Below, piece by piece: positions 9,485 to 18,230 of a DNA stretch of 33,107 nt; position 1 is the stretch's first letter; every line of letters begins with the position of its first letter. Made by a program: the position numbers and the translations under genes. The DNA comes from Nostocales cyanobacterium (GTDB lineage: Bacteria > Cyanobacteriota > Cyanobacteriia > Cyanobacteriales > Nostocaceae): positions 1 to 33,107 of the forward strand of contig RDXV01000040.1 in NCBI GenBank assembly GCA_004292695.1. Direction: 5' to 3'. The notes under the pieces are model-generated. The model worked only from the letters and a program-made list of their open reading frames with translations. It was not told the DNA's origin and did not search any database.

Positions 9485-10574
9485 ACTTTACACTGCGACC
9501 AAAGCCAAAATGAGGTCTTGCTTGTTCCATTTTAGGCATTAACCAGGCTAAACCTTCACTTGTTCCTATCCATAATTTATTACCAACATCTGGGGCAATA
9601 GTTAACACCCGACTGGAAGGTAAACCGGCAACTCGATCTAACAAAGCTCCTGTATAGGGATTTAATCTTAACAAACCATTGCTAGTTCCTACCCACACAC
9701 TACCATCTTGGGCAAAACTGATGGAAGTAACATTTTTACCACGTAGGGGAGTTACAGAACGCATAACTATTCCCGTTTTCGGGTTGATCACCAATAACTG
9801 ATTTGGCATTCCTGCCCATATTAACCCTTCTGGACTAATAGTTAAAGCCTGTACCATTCCCCCAGGTAAATTATCTATCCTTTCCATAATTAGTCCATTG
9901 GCAGTATTTACCTTTACCAGTCCATCCAAAGTACCTACCCACAACTGACCATCTGCATCTAAGGTCATGGTATTAGCACTGACACCGGGTAAATTTTTAA
10001 CAGTGGTCATAATTAACCCTTCATCGGGACTGACCAGCACTAAGCCCGCATCTGTGCCAGTCCACAAATAACCTCTTTTATCAACTACCAGTGATAATAC
10101 TCGTTTTGAAGGTAGCAATAAATTCTGTGCTGTAATTTCATTTGTCCGGGGATCTACTCTAGTTAAACCTTGAGAATTACCTACCCATAAACGACCTACC
10201 TTGTCTTGAGCTAATGCGTCAATTATCACATTAGGTAAACTTACACGAGAAATGGTATTACCCGTGTTGGGATCAATGCGAGATAAACCTCGCCAAGATG
10301 CTACCCATAAGTTACCAGTGAAGTCTTTTAATAATTTACTAATTCTATAATCTGTTTCTTCTTGTCTTTCTAATACGTCTCTATCATCTGGTAAGGGATC
10401 TACTCTGGTGGGTGGTGCTGATGCTGGGTAAGTCGCAGCATTATTTTGTTTGACTGTGGGGTTATTTGTGGGGTTATTTTGTCCTAGTGCGGAATTTTCT
10501 ATACAGGGTATAGATATTAACCCCAGTAGGATAGATATGATTAATAAACTAATACGTGTCTGAAATAATACCAT
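9483..10574 (-). CDS. Secreted seven-repeat beta-propeller (Reg_prop/ligand-Gly type)
   Basis: A 363-residue protein with an N-terminal signal peptide or anchor (about 5-30), a Pro/Asn-rich linker and a charged segment, then seven repeats of about 42 residues, each with L/I/V-W-x-G/A-x-x-x-G-L followed by a P-x-T/E-G turn: LWVASWRGLSRIDPNTG, LWVGNSQGLTRVDPRT, LWTGTDAGLVLVSPDEG, LWVGTLDGLVKVNTANG, IWAGMPNQLLVINPKTG, VWVGTSNGLLRLNPYTG and LWIGTSEGLAWLMPK. This matches the two-component-regulator propeller repeat and is the right number to close a seven-bladed ring. There is no histidine kinase or output domain, so it is a free-standing periplasmic or extracytoplasmic propeller. The ligand is unknown. 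It is upstream of panB on the same strand, with STRRs between. Confidence 0.85.
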   Translation of the reverse strand: MVLFQTRISLLIISILLGLISIPCIENSALGQNNPTNNPTVKQNNAATYPASAPPTRVDPLPDDRDVLERQEETDYRISKLLKDFTGNLWVASWRGLSRIDPNTGNTISRVSLPNVIIDALAQDKVGRLWVGNSQGLTRVDPRTNEITAQNLLLPSKRVLSLVVDKRGYLWTGTDAGLVLVSPDEGLIMTTVKNLPGVSANTMTLDADGQLWVGTLDGLVKVNTANGLIMERIDNLPGGMVQALTISPEGLIWAGMPNQLLVINPKTGIVMRSVTPLRGKNVTSISFAQDGSVWVGTSNGLLRLNPYTGALLDRVAGLPSSRVLTIAPDVGNKLWIGTSEGLAWLMPKMEQARPHFGFGRSVK

Positions 10575-10851
10575 AGCTTTATATCCCTTCGAGTATTAAA
10601 GATGATGTTGTAAAAGCGAACGGAATTCGCTACCACACAAGTAAAGTTAACTCCTGTTAAATCATAAAAATCAAGAATTTTTTAGTCACACAATTAACTT
10701 TTTACTCATCAACTTGTGTGTATCGTTTCTGTGTGATTACATCATTGCCAACTGTTACAAATGCGTAAAATTAATTAACAGTAATTTTCCCCTCAATCTA
10801 GCACTTTGCTGATAAATTATACTATTGAAAATTGTTTTGGCAGATTATACC

Positions 10852-13044
10852 ATGCCTCAAATCGAAGATGTTCTTACTCAGCGTATTCCCTTAGCTAATA
10901 AACTTGAACAGGTAATTACACCTAATCTACAAAAGCTATATCAAACAATTAGAACCTTAGAAGTCAATCGGCAAAAACAACTAGCAGAATGTGTTAACGA
11001 ACCGGAAATATTGATAAACCTACAAAATATTGATTTTTCCGAGATTTTAAAGAGAATTGACGAGGAATTAAAGGTATTAGATAAGCTCAGACTGCGTTTT
11101 GCGCGTAAAACTCTGAATATTGGAGTTGTTGGTTTAGCACGTCAAGGTAAAAGTACCCTTTTGCAAATTCTCAGTGGACTCACGGATGCAGAAATACCTA
11201 GTAGTGACAGAATGCCTTGTACCAGTGTACAAAGTAACATCTATCATCAAACGGAAGGCAATACCTACGCTAAAGTTTATTTTCACTCAGAAAGTTCTTT
11301 TTTCAAAGAAGTGATTGCGCCATATTACAAACAATTAAATTTTAGTCCTATCCCTCAAACCCTTGATGATTTTCGTCATCAAAAGTTTCCTGAACCACCA
11401 AAAAATCATGAAAACCCAGCTAAAGCAGAATCTATTTATAAACATTTGCGAGATGACTATTATCAATGTTTAGATCAATATGCTTTGCTCCTTAAACCAG
11501 AACAAAGACAAGAGATAATCAAAAAAGAGCAAATTCAAGAATTTGTTTCTCAAAAATATGATACTCAAGGAAACCCGCTAGTATTTAATCATTTAGTTGT
11601 TAAAAAAGTAGAAATTTTTTGTCACTTTGGAGCGCAAGGTGTAGAAAAAATTGGTTTAGTTGATATGCCTGGTTTGGGTGATACTAGATTAGGTGATGCA
11701 GAACGGATGATTGAAGCTTTGGGAGAAGATGTTGATTTTATTTTGTTTGTGCGTAAACCAGTAAATAGTGGAGACTTTTGGAAAAAAGATGATATAGATT
11801 TATATGATGATGCTTATCAAGCTTTAAAGGAAAAGTTACCACTGAATTTGTGGTCTTTTATGGTATTAAACCACGATGAAACTAACTGGAATCGTTGTCA
11901 AGATTTAAAAAATACTCTTGTTAACCAGCCTATTCGTGTAGGTGGTTGTGTAATTGCTAATTGTAAGAATCCTGAACAAGCTAATCAGCTTTTAGCAACA
12001 GTTGTTGATTATCTAGCCAAGAATATTAATAACTTAGATAGGCAATATGCAGAATCCTGTCAAAAGGTACTAACAGAAATTCAAACTTCCATAGATTCAG
12101 AATTAGAAAAAGCGAGAAAAGTTTTTGGTAAAACCATTAAAATTGAAACTGGGGCTGAAACATTTTTACCACAAGTCCAAAAACTGATAAAAAGTATCAC
12201 CAAGAGTTTAGAAGACTTGCTAGAAACTCTCAGAAAAAAACGTGAAAATGAAGATCAATTTTTTAAAGCACAAGTAGAAACAGTAATTCAATCCTGCAAA
12301 CAGGATACGGGAATTCCATCAATTACGCAAATTGAAGACAGAAATAAAGAAGTCAAAGGTTATGGAACTACCTATGAACAGTATATGAATGAAGTTCGCG
12401 CTCATCTATCACAGAAATTTTTATCTATAGATGATGGGTTGAAAAAATCGGTAGAAGAGTTAAAAAATCAAGTTGCAAATGTACTAATTCAACAAGGAAA
12501 ATTAGGAGCATTAACAGAAAAACAGGGAACAGAATTTTTAAGAACAATAGCGGAAATATTGCCAGATGAAATTATCGGTGGTAAACCCTGTAAAATAAAA
12601 TTTGGTTTTCAGGTTTTAGCTGATTTTGAGCTTTCCTATCGTGGCTTTGTTCAACACCGCATCCGGCAACATTTAGATATTTTGACACCAAATGAAAGTG
12701 AAGTATTACAACTGAGTAAAACTCCTACTGCTCAACAAGTTTTAAATAACCTCAAAACAGCCCATCAAGAAGCTGTATATAAATGTGAAGAATCCCTCAT
12801 GGACTTTTTCAAAGAACCAAATCAAGCGGCTTTTGCCATAGTAGAGGAATTTTTAGATAGAATACTTCGAGCAGAAGATGTAAAAACAGAATGGGAAATA
12901 TTTCTGTTACAATCTCGTGAAAAAATCTGGGAATCTGAATTTCAAGGAAAGCTGATTGAGGAAACTAGAAGAAAAGAATGGCTTGATTTGGTTAAACTGG
13001 TAGAAAATGCCAATCAATCAGAAAAATTGCAAATTTTAAATTAG
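10852..13044 (+). CDS. Dynamin-like large GTPase (first gene of GTPase operon)
   Basis: A 730-residue P-loop GTPase. G1 is GLARQGKST (94-102), a candidate G2 Thr is in PCTSVQ (about 122-127), G3 is DMPGLGD (271-277), and a G4-like VLNHDE is at about 338-343, where His and Glu replace parts of the usual NKxD. About 140 residues separate G2 from G3, more than in simple GTPases. A helical, probably coiled-coil region follows (about 400-730). This resembles dynamin-like or TRAFAC GTPases with a helical stalk, but no transmembrane helix is visible. ATG 10852 is chosen over the TTG at 10825. The next gene starts 21 nt downstream and also encodes a GTPase, so the two probably work together. The specific family was not recognised. 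Confidence 0.75.
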   Translation: MPQIEDVLTQRIPLANKLEQVITPNLQKLYQTIRTLEVNRQKQLAECVNEPEILINLQNIDFSEILKRIDEELKVLDKLRLRFARKTLNIGVVGLARQGKSTLLQILSGLTDAEIPSSDRMPCTSVQSNIYHQTEGNTYAKVYFHSESSFFKEVIAPYYKQLNFSPIPQTLDDFRHQKFPEPPKNHENPAKAESIYKHLRDDYYQCLDQYALLLKPEQRQEIIKKEQIQEFVSQKYDTQGNPLVFNHLVVKKVEIFCHFGAQGVEKIGLVDMPGLGDTRLGDAERMIEALGEDVDFILFVRKPVNSGDFWKKDDIDLYDDAYQALKEKLPLNLWSFMVLNHDETNWNRCQDLKNTLVNQPIRVGGCVIANCKNPEQANQLLATVVDYLAKNINNLDRQYAESCQKVLTEIQTSIDSELEKARKVFGKTIKIETGAETFLPQVQKLIKSITKSLEDLLETLRKKRENEDQFFKAQVETVIQSCKQDTGIPSITQIEDRNKEVKGYGTTYEQYMNEVRAHLSQKFLSIDDGLKKSVEELKNQVANVLIQQGKLGALTEKQGTEFLRTIAEILPDEIIGGKPCKIKFGFQVLADFELSYRGFVQHRIRQHLDILTPNESEVLQLSKTPTAQQVLNNLKTAHQEAVYKCEESLMDFFKEPNQAAFAIVEEFLDRILRAEDVKTEWEIFLLQSREKIWESEFQGKLIEETRRKEWLDLVKLVENANQSEKLQILN

Positions 13045-13065
13045 CACAAATAGGATTTTTTAGAT

Positions 13066-14025
13066 ATGCTCGAATTTGAAGTTTTGATGTTTGGTCCTGC
13101 ATATGTGGGTAAGACAAGTTTATTAAGCTCAATGTACTATGAATATGATCGGGAAATTAATCAAACTAGCATCCAAATCACTCCCGATCCTGAAACTGCA
13201 AGTACAATAGGAGAAAGATTAGGTGAACTTAAAGCTCTCAATGATGAGTTTAAACTAGAGGAAGAATTAAGAGAAGGTGGTATTAACACGACTGGATCAC
13301 CCAGGAAGTTTGTATTTAATATTGGTCGTTTGGGAGAAACTCCAAAGTTGAAGTTAACATTGTGGGATTTTCCTGGTTTCTATCTTGTTAACAATAAAGA
13401 AGGAGAGAAATTTATTACAGAACATCTGAACAAATCTGTAGCTGTTCTAATTGCCGTTGATGCACCAGCACTAATGGAAGCTAGGGGTAAATGGCATTTT
13501 AAGAGAAATAGTCCCATACAAGTAAAATCTTGGCTGCAAAAAGTTTATTCTGGTCTCAATTCAAATCGGTTGGTAATTATTGCCCCCATTAAATGCGAAA
13601 GCTACATGAAAGATGAACAATCTGCCAAGAAATTATTAGCACGTATCAAAGAAGAATACAAAAGTTTACTTCAATTCTTTAAATCTGACAATTTAGCCGA
13701 AAAAGTAGCTGTAGTTGTCACTCCGGTTCAGACTGTAGGTAATGTATTTTTCTCATCTATTCAGGTGAATAATGGTGAACCTAAGTTTATTTTCAAAAAG
13801 CCTGATATTGATGCTGATTATGCACCACAAGATAATGAACAACCGTTGAAGTATCTGTTACGATTCTTGTTAAAAAATTATCTAAAAAAGCGTAATTTTG
13901 GGTGGATAGCTGATACTTTTGGTCAAGATGATTTTCTCTATCAAGCAGTTTATGAATTAGCCAAGGATTGTAAAACAAATAATGGTTTTGAAATTGTACA
14001 AAGCAAAGATTTGTTTTATATGTAG
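13066..14025 (+). CDS. Small TRAFAC-type GTPase (second gene of GTPase operon)
   Basis: A 319-residue GTPase. G1 is GPAYVGKTS (10-18), G3 is WDFPG (100-104), and a G4-like APIKCE is at about 173-178. The beta-strand AVLIAVDAPALMEARG (about 126-141) follows G3. About 80 residues lie between G1 and G3, including a Glu-rich segment (EEELREGG). This looks like the GTPases described from bacterial conflict systems, where two GTPases occur together, but the exact family is not certain. An AGGA at 13052-13055 precedes ATG 13066. It lies 21 nt after the large GTPase and about 19 nt before the membrane-protein gene, so a polycistron is clear. No membrane segment is seen; localisation may come from the third protein. 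Confidence 0.75.
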   Translation: MLEFEVLMFGPAYVGKTSLLSSMYYEYDREINQTSIQITPDPETASTIGERLGELKALNDEFKLEEELREGGINTTGSPRKFVFNIGRLGETPKLKLTLWDFPGFYLVNNKEGEKFITEHLNKSVAVLIAVDAPALMEARGKWHFKRNSPIQVKSWLQKVYSGLNSNRLVIIAPIKCESYMKDEQSAKKLLARIKEEYKSLLQFFKSDNLAEKVAVVVTPVQTVGNVFFSSIQVNNGEPKFIFKKPDIDADYAPQDNEQPLKYLLRFLLKNYLKKRNFGWIADTFGQDDFLYQAVYELAKDCKTNNGFEIVQSKDLFYM

Positions 14026-14044
14026 TCATTTTTAGGAGTTGGTC

Positions 14045-15151
14045 ATGGATATTTATCTTCAAAGTTGTGGACAAAAAGGAACACAGGACTATCGGTGGCT
14101 AAAAATTTATAAAGATAACGAATGGCTAGAGAAGGTTGAACGTCAAGAACCAAAGATAGTAGAAATATCTGAATTTTATACACCAAGCACTCCTGCTGTT
14201 GTTATGTATAGGAAAGAGCAGCAATTAATACTGTTCATTTACTGGCTAAAAACTAAACAACGTTCATTAGATTATGGTCGTCCTGTACAAAATTCTCTGG
14301 TGTTCATAGGAGGAGAAGAAAATGATTGTTTACTTTTTCAAATGTTGGCTAGTAAGGCTTTAGAAGACTGGCAATTATTTGCAGATAACTTTGATAATTG
14401 TGTGCAATGGGGGAATAATGAGTATGGTTTTCAGGTTGAAAAATCTTCATTTGAAAAATTCATTTTTAAGAAAGATGTGGTCAAAGATTATGAACAACTA
14501 AAAACTCCAAATAAAACCAGAAAATTAGCTTGTGATGTACTGAATGTAAAATCAAAATCTCCTGAAAAACAGAAAATTATTCAAGAAACTAAGCAACAGT
14601 GGATAAAAGCACTTGCTGAAGAATTGAAAACAACAAAATTACCAGATAATTGGAAGGGACAATTGGTAGTTGTTGCAGAAAATGTAGCTGAGGAGGTTCT
14701 TCAACATGATGTATGGAGGGGTATATCAGATCGTGTTGCACATAATAACGAGTCTGGAGTTTGGAAAGAAATACAAGAAACACCAGTAGAGGAAATCACA
14801 AAAAAGTATCCGAAGTTAAACTTAATATTGACAGTCATCTTAATCAGTTTTTTAGTCATTTTAGTGGTTTTTTCCCTAAGTCAGAGTCCAAAAAACCCGA
14901 CCCCCCAACCAAAAAGTGAACCGACGATAGTTGAACCAAGTCCAACTCCCACAACCAGTTCTGAACCGGAAATTCAACCGAGTCCAACTCCTACAACCAG
15001 TGCTGAACCAGAAATTAAACCTAACTCTCACCCTGAAAGTCAGTCTTCAACCGAAACTCCAACCCAGTCCGACTCATCAAACCAGGAAATTCCAAAAACA
15101 TCATCTATTCAAGAAGAACAACTTGACAGAGAAAATAATTCACCTACTTGA
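14045..15151 (+). CDS. Single-pass membrane protein with Pro/Ser/Thr-rich tail (third gene of GTPase operon)
   Basis: A 368-residue protein of unknown family. The N-terminal ~250 residues look soluble: first a beta-rich part (about 1-130), then a charged, helical part. One membrane helix follows, LNLILTVILISFLVILVVFSL (about 257-277). The C-terminal ~90 residues are low-complexity Pro/Thr/Ser/Glu with a 14-residue tandem repeat (SPTPTTSSEPEIQP, SPTPTTSAEPEIKP) encoded by a 42-bp DNA duplication starting at 14939 and 14981. The start is ATG 14045, because AGGAG at 14034-14038 is well spaced from it; a TTG two codons earlier is rejected. An in-out topology with a cytoplasmic N-domain would let it tether the two GTPases to the membrane; that is inference. 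Confidence 0.7.
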   Translation: MDIYLQSCGQKGTQDYRWLKIYKDNEWLEKVERQEPKIVEISEFYTPSTPAVVMYRKEQQLILFIYWLKTKQRSLDYGRPVQNSLVFIGGEENDCLLFQMLASKALEDWQLFADNFDNCVQWGNNEYGFQVEKSSFEKFIFKKDVVKDYEQLKTPNKTRKLACDVLNVKSKSPEKQKIIQETKQQWIKALAEELKTTKLPDNWKGQLVVVAENVAEEVLQHDVWRGISDRVAHNNESGVWKEIQETPVEEITKKYPKLNLILTVILISFLVILVVFSLSQSPKNPTPQPKSEPTIVEPSPTPTTSSEPEIQPSPTPTTSAEPEIKPNSHPESQSSTETPTQSDSSNQEIPKTSSIQEEQLDRENNSPT

Positions 15152-15176
15152 ATTATTGGAGTCATATTTGCAAATG

Positions 15177-15225
15177 TGATGGTTAGAGGTAGGGAATGTA
15201 GCCTTTACAACTAACTATCACCTTT
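15177..15225 (+). terminator. Candidate terminator/hairpin after the GTPase operon
   Basis: TGATGGTTAG (15177-15186) can pair with CTAACTATCA (15211-15220) over 10 bp with one G-U pair, and more pairing is possible in the loop (GG..CC). Only a short CCTTTTG follows, so intrinsic termination would be weak. It starts 26 nt after the stop codon of the membrane-protein gene, right after a near-palindrome (15163-15178). Confidence 0.45.
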
Positions 15226-15256
15226 TGTACAGAACTCTTAACAAAAAGTTAAAATT

Positions 15257-15272
15257 TTTCTTATATAAGAAA
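15257..15272. repeat. Perfect 16-bp palindrome in rbcL leader
   Basis: TTTCTTATATAAGAAA is identical on both strands. Its core CTTATATAAG is partly repeated in the second leader palindrome about 480 bp downstream. It could be a dimeric regulator site or simply AT-rich structure. Confidence 0.6.
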
Positions 15273-15738
15273 TTCAAATATAAAAGTTAAAAACTTTCAA
15301 AGGATAACTTATCCAAATGTTGATATATTGTGAGACAAGTTACAAATTGCGTTATTGGCGATTTTTTATCCTGCGCTCACCTGGGAGCTAAACCAACGTT
15401 AGGGAATATACTTCCTGGTATCAGTCTCTGTTGAGAACAAAGTATAAGGAAGACAACAAGGGTCAAAAAAGCTAACTAGCAGAAATACCCAACTTATTCC
15501 ACTTTTACAGGTTAACTTCCCAGAATATCCATAAATTCCGAAGTTTTCCTAAAAAAATTTTAGGTTTAGTAAGGTCAGCATAAGAGATAGAAAAAACTTT
15601 TTATTCGGGAACGGAGAATCAGAAAACGCGCTTACAGTGCGCCTTATATAGATGTAAAAGTGGTGTAGCAATTACTTGTTGCTGCAACACAAACTATCAT
15701 GCACTGATAACGCCCTCTATACCCAAGTCTGCCTCTTT

Positions 15739-15757
15739 ATATAAGTTTTTCTTATAT
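15739..15757 (+). repeat. Inverted repeat ATATAAG-TTTTT-CTTATAT in rbcL leader
   Basis: A perfect 7-bp stem with a five-T loop, about 94 nt before the rbcL start codon. It shares the ATATAAG/CTTATAT half-sites with the palindrome at 15257-15272. A role in transcription or in leader folding is inference. Confidence 0.55.
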
Positions 15758-15850
15758 TTATGATGAGAAAACGAGAAAGAAAAAGGTTGATAAGAAGTTG
15801 CACATAACGTGATTTGATAGTAGTAAAGAGTGACTTCTTGGAAGGAAAAT

Positions 15851-17281
15851 ATGTCTTACGCACAAACTTCGACTCAGAGCAAATCTGGGTATCAAGCTGG
15901 GGTTAAAGATTACAGACTTACTTATTACACACCTGATTACACACCTAAAGATACAGACCTTTTAGCAGCATTCCGGATGACCCCCCAACCCGGAGTACCT
16001 CCCGAAGAAGCTGGTGCGGCTGTAGCGGCTGAGTCCTCCACTGGTACTTGGACAACAGTTTGGACAGACTTGTTAACCGACCTAGATCGTTACAAAGGTC
16101 GTTGTTATGATATCGAACCAGTTCCTGGTGAAGATAACCAATATATTGCTTACGTAGCTTATCCTTTAGACTTATTTGAAGAAGGTTCTGTAACCAATAT
16201 GTTGACCTCTATTGTAGGTAACGTATTTGGTTTCAAAGCTTTACGTGCATTACGTTTAGAAGATTTACGTATTCCCGTAGCTTACCTAAAAACCTTCCAA
16301 GGACCCCCACACGGTATTCAAGTTGAGCGCGACAAATTGAACAAGTATGGTCGTCCTTTGTTGGGTTGTACAATTAAGCCCAAATTAGGTCTATCTGCTA
16401 AGAACTACGGACGTGCAGTATACGAATGTTTACGTGGTGGTTTGGACTTCACCAAAGACGACGAAAACATCAACTCTGCTCCTTTCCAACGTTGGAGAGA
16501 CCGTTTCTTATTCGTAGCAGAAGCTATCAAAAAAGCACAAGCAGAAACCGGCGAAATCAAAGGTCACTACTTAAACGTAACCGCGCCTACCTGCGAAGAA
16601 ATGTTGAAGCGTGCCGAGTATGCTAAAGAACTCGAAATGCCCATCATCATGCACGACTACCTGACCGCAGGTTTCACAGCTAACACAACCTTGGCTCGTT
16701 GGTGTCGTGATAACGGTGTGTTGTTGCACATCCACCGTGCGATGCACGCTGTAATTGACCGTCAAAAGAATCACGGTATCCACTTCCGTGTATTAGCTAA
16801 AACCTTACGTATGTCCGGTGGTGACCACATCCACACCGGTACAGTTGTGGGTAAATTGGAAGGTGAACGCGGTATCACAATGGGCTTCGTTGACTTGCTA
16901 CGTGAAAACTATGTTGAGCAAGACAAGTCTCGTGGTATCTACTTTACCCAAGATTGGGCTTCTATGCCTGGTGTAATGGCAGTTGCTTCCGGTGGTATCC
17001 ACGTATGGCATATGCCCGCATTGGTTGAAATCTTTGGTGATGACTCCGTATTACAATTCGGTGGTGGTACATTAGGACACCCCTGGGGTAACGCTCCTGG
17101 TGCAACCGCTAACCGTGTAGCACTAGAAGCTTGTATCCAAGCTCGTAACGAAGGACGCAACTTGGCTCGTGAAGGTAACGACATTATCCGCGAAGCTGCT
17201 AAGTGGTCTCCTGAGTTAGCTGTTGCTTGCGAACTGTGGAAAGAAATCAAGTTCGAGTTTGAAGCAATGGATACCGTCTGA
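15851..17281 (+). CDS. rbcL: RuBisCO large subunit (form IB)
   Basis: Ribulose-1,5-bisphosphate carboxylase/oxygenase large chain, 476 residues. It carboxylates RuBP in the Calvin cycle, inside carboxysomes. Visible active-site elements are TIKPKLGLS with K176 (K175 in spinach numbering), [11 protein letters not shown] with the carbamylated K202 (K201 in spinach) and its metal-binding Asp/Glu, the loop-6 segment GKLEGERG, and the late motif [10 protein letters not shown]. The N-terminus [21 protein letters not shown] is the standard cyanobacterial form. ATG 15851 follows AAGGA (15842-15846) at a good distance; the frame extends 21 nt further upstream but that part is leader. Codon use looks biased toward C-ending codons, as expected for high expression. 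rbcX and rbcS follow. Confidence 0.99.
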   Translation: MSYAQTSTQSKSGYQAGVKDYRLTYYTPDYTPKDTDLLAAFRMTPQPGVPPEEAGAAVAAESSTGTWTTVWTDLLTDLDRYKGRCYDIEPVPGEDNQYIAYVAYPLDLFEEGSVTNMLTSIVGNVFGFKALRALRLEDLRIPVAYLKTFQGPPHGIQVERDKLNKYGRPLLGCTIKPKLGLSAKNYGRAVYECLRGGLDFTKDDENINSAPFQRWRDRFLFVAEAIKKAQAETGEIKGHYLNVTAPTCEEMLKRAEYAKELEMPIIMHDYLTAGFTANTTLARWCRDNGVLLHIHRAMHAVIDRQKNHGIHFRVLAKTLRMSGGDHIHTGTVVGKLEGERGITMGFVDLLRENYVEQDKSRGIYFTQDWASMPGVMAVASGGIHVWHMPALVEIFGDDSVLQFGGGTLGHPWGNAPGATANRVALEACIQARNEGRNLAREGNDIIREAAKWSPELAVACELWKEIKFEFEAMDTV

Positions 17282-17296
17282 TGATTTAGGATTTGC

Positions 17297-17340
17297 GATT
17301 TTGGAATATTGGATCAATTTAATAAGAAAAATCCAAAATC
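17297..17340 (+). promoter_or_regulatory. rbcL-rbcX intercistronic stem
   Basis: GATTTTGGA (17297-17305) is complementary over 9 bp to TCCAAAATC (17332-17340), which lies in the first STRR units. The stem begins 16 nt after the rbcL stop and has no T-tract. It could protect the rbcL 3' end or attenuate read-through into rbcX. The pairing is seen; the role is inferred. Confidence 0.5.
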
Positions 17341-17363
17341 CAAAATCTAAAATCTAAAATCTA
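17329..17363. repeat. STRR heptamers AAATCCA/AAATCTA in rbcL-rbcX gap
   Basis: Five tandem 7-bp units: two AAATCCA (17329-17342) and three AAATCTA (17343-17363), ending 16 nt before the rbcX start codon. Heptameric repeats in this spacer are known from Anabaena relatives and vary in number between strains. Confidence 0.9.
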
Positions 17364-17379
17364 TGGGGCTGGGTCAAGC

Positions 17380-17796
17380 ATGAATCTAAAGCAAATTGCA
17401 AAAGACACAGCCAAAACTCTCCAAAGTTATCTGACTTATCAGGCACTTATGATTGTTTTGGCGCAGCTAGGCGAAACGAATCCTCCTCTAGCACATTGGT
17501 TGCAAAACTTTTCTGCCGGGAAAATTCAAGACGGAGAAGCTTACATAGAGGAACTGTTTCTAGTAAAGTCAGATTTGGCTTTGCGGATAATGACTGTCCG
17601 GGAACACATAGCGGAGGAAGTAACTGATTTCTTACCGGAAATGGTGCGTACTGGCATTCAGGAAGCCAATATGAAACAGCGTCGCCAGCATCTTGAACGC
17701 ATCACGCAACTAGATTTATCAAGTCCCAGCCCGAAAACAGAACAGCAGACGATCTCAGATCCTGATTTAGATAATTTGGATAATTTATCTAATTAG
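17380..17796 (+). CDS. rbcX: RuBisCO assembly chaperone RbcX
   Basis: A 138-residue, all-helical chaperone that binds the C-terminal tail of RbcL as a dimer and helps assemble the L8 core before RbcS displaces it. The sequence matches the family: MNLKQIAKDTAKTLQSYLTYQA, then LAQLGETNPPLAHWL, then the helix ending FLPEMVRTGIQEANMKQRRQHLER. The last ~25 residues are polar and probably disordered. The position between rbcL and rbcS is diagnostic for many cyanobacteria. No strong Shine-Dalgarno precedes it (GGGGCTGGGTCAAGC), so its translation may be much lower than that of rbcL. Confidence 0.98.
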   Translation: MNLKQIAKDTAKTLQSYLTYQALMIVLAQLGETNPPLAHWLQNFSAGKIQDGEAYIEELFLVKSDLALRIMTVREHIAEEVTDFLPEMVRTGIQEANMKQRRQHLERITQLDLSSPSPKTEQQTISDPDLDNLDNLSN

Positions 17797-17855
17797 GATA
17801 GGCGCAACTGCCAGAAACCAAGTAGTAAAAAATAGCCACTTAACAAACAACAGCT

Positions 17856-18185
17856 ATGCAAACTTTACCAAAAGAGCGTCGTTACGAAACCCTTTCCTAT
17901 CTTCCTCCTCTGTCTGACGCGCAAATTGAAAAGCAAGTTCAGTACATTTTAAGTCAAGGTTATATTCCCGCAGTTGAATTTAACGAAACTTCTGAACCTA
18001 CCGAACTTTTCTGGACAATGTGGAAGTTGCCTTTGTTTGGTGCTAAAACCACCCGTGAAGTATTGAGCGAAGTTCAATCTTGTCGTTCTCAGTACGGTAA
18101 CTGCTATGTTCGTGTTGTTGGTTTCGACAACATCAAACAGTGCCAAGTTTTAAGCTTCATCGTTCACAAACCCAGCAGATACTAA
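17856..18185 (+). CDS. rbcS: RuBisCO small subunit
   Basis: A 109-residue small chain that caps the L8 core to give L8S8. Typical segments are [19 protein letters not shown], a [13 protein letters not shown] helix-strand, [11 protein letters not shown] and [12 protein letters not shown]. As in other cyanobacteria it lacks the extra loop of plant small subunits. It is the last gene of the operon, 59 nt after rbcX, followed by a strong intrinsic terminator. Confidence 0.99.
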   Translation: MQTLPKERRYETLSYLPPLSDAQIEKQVQYILSQGYIPAVEFNETSEPTELFWTMWKLPLFGAKTTREVLSEVQSCRSQYGNCYVRVVGFDNIKQCQVLSFIVHKPSRY

Positions 18186-18230
18186 TATCTGATTTGGTTT
18201 AGTGTTTAAATAATTTATACATACCCTGGG

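Larger units (their letters stand above)
15152..15850 (+). promoter_or_regulatory. rbcL upstream region and long leader
   Basis: About 700 nt without a convincing gene between the GTPase operon and rbcL; the longest ATG frame I followed is 24 codons. The first ~70 nt hold a hairpin that may end the GTPase transcript. Two ATATAAG/CTTATAT palindromes follow (15257-15272 and 15739-15757), and an AAGAAGT...ACTTCTT stem (15792-15798 with 15833-15839) lies just before the AAGGA ribosome-binding site. Long rbcL leaders are known in Anabaena relatives. I could not assign -35/-10 boxes, NtcA or LysR-type sites with confidence. Confidence 0.6.

Noticed and set aside
9345-9542. 65-codon plus-strand frame between panB and the propeller gene
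   Set aside because: Its Arg/Ser-rich translation comes from GGAGTC-type repeats and it overlaps two real genes.
13793-14074. 93-codon minus-strand frame across the second and third GTPase-operon genes
   Set aside because: Antisense to well-supported coding sequence, no motif, no start signal.
15301-15393. Short ATG frame of 24 codons in the rbcL leader, possible leader peptide
   Set aside because: No ribosome-binding site, no regulatory codon run and no overlap with a structure.
16571-17250. Minus-strand frames opposite rbcL
   Set aside because: Expected by-products of strong codon bias in rbcL.
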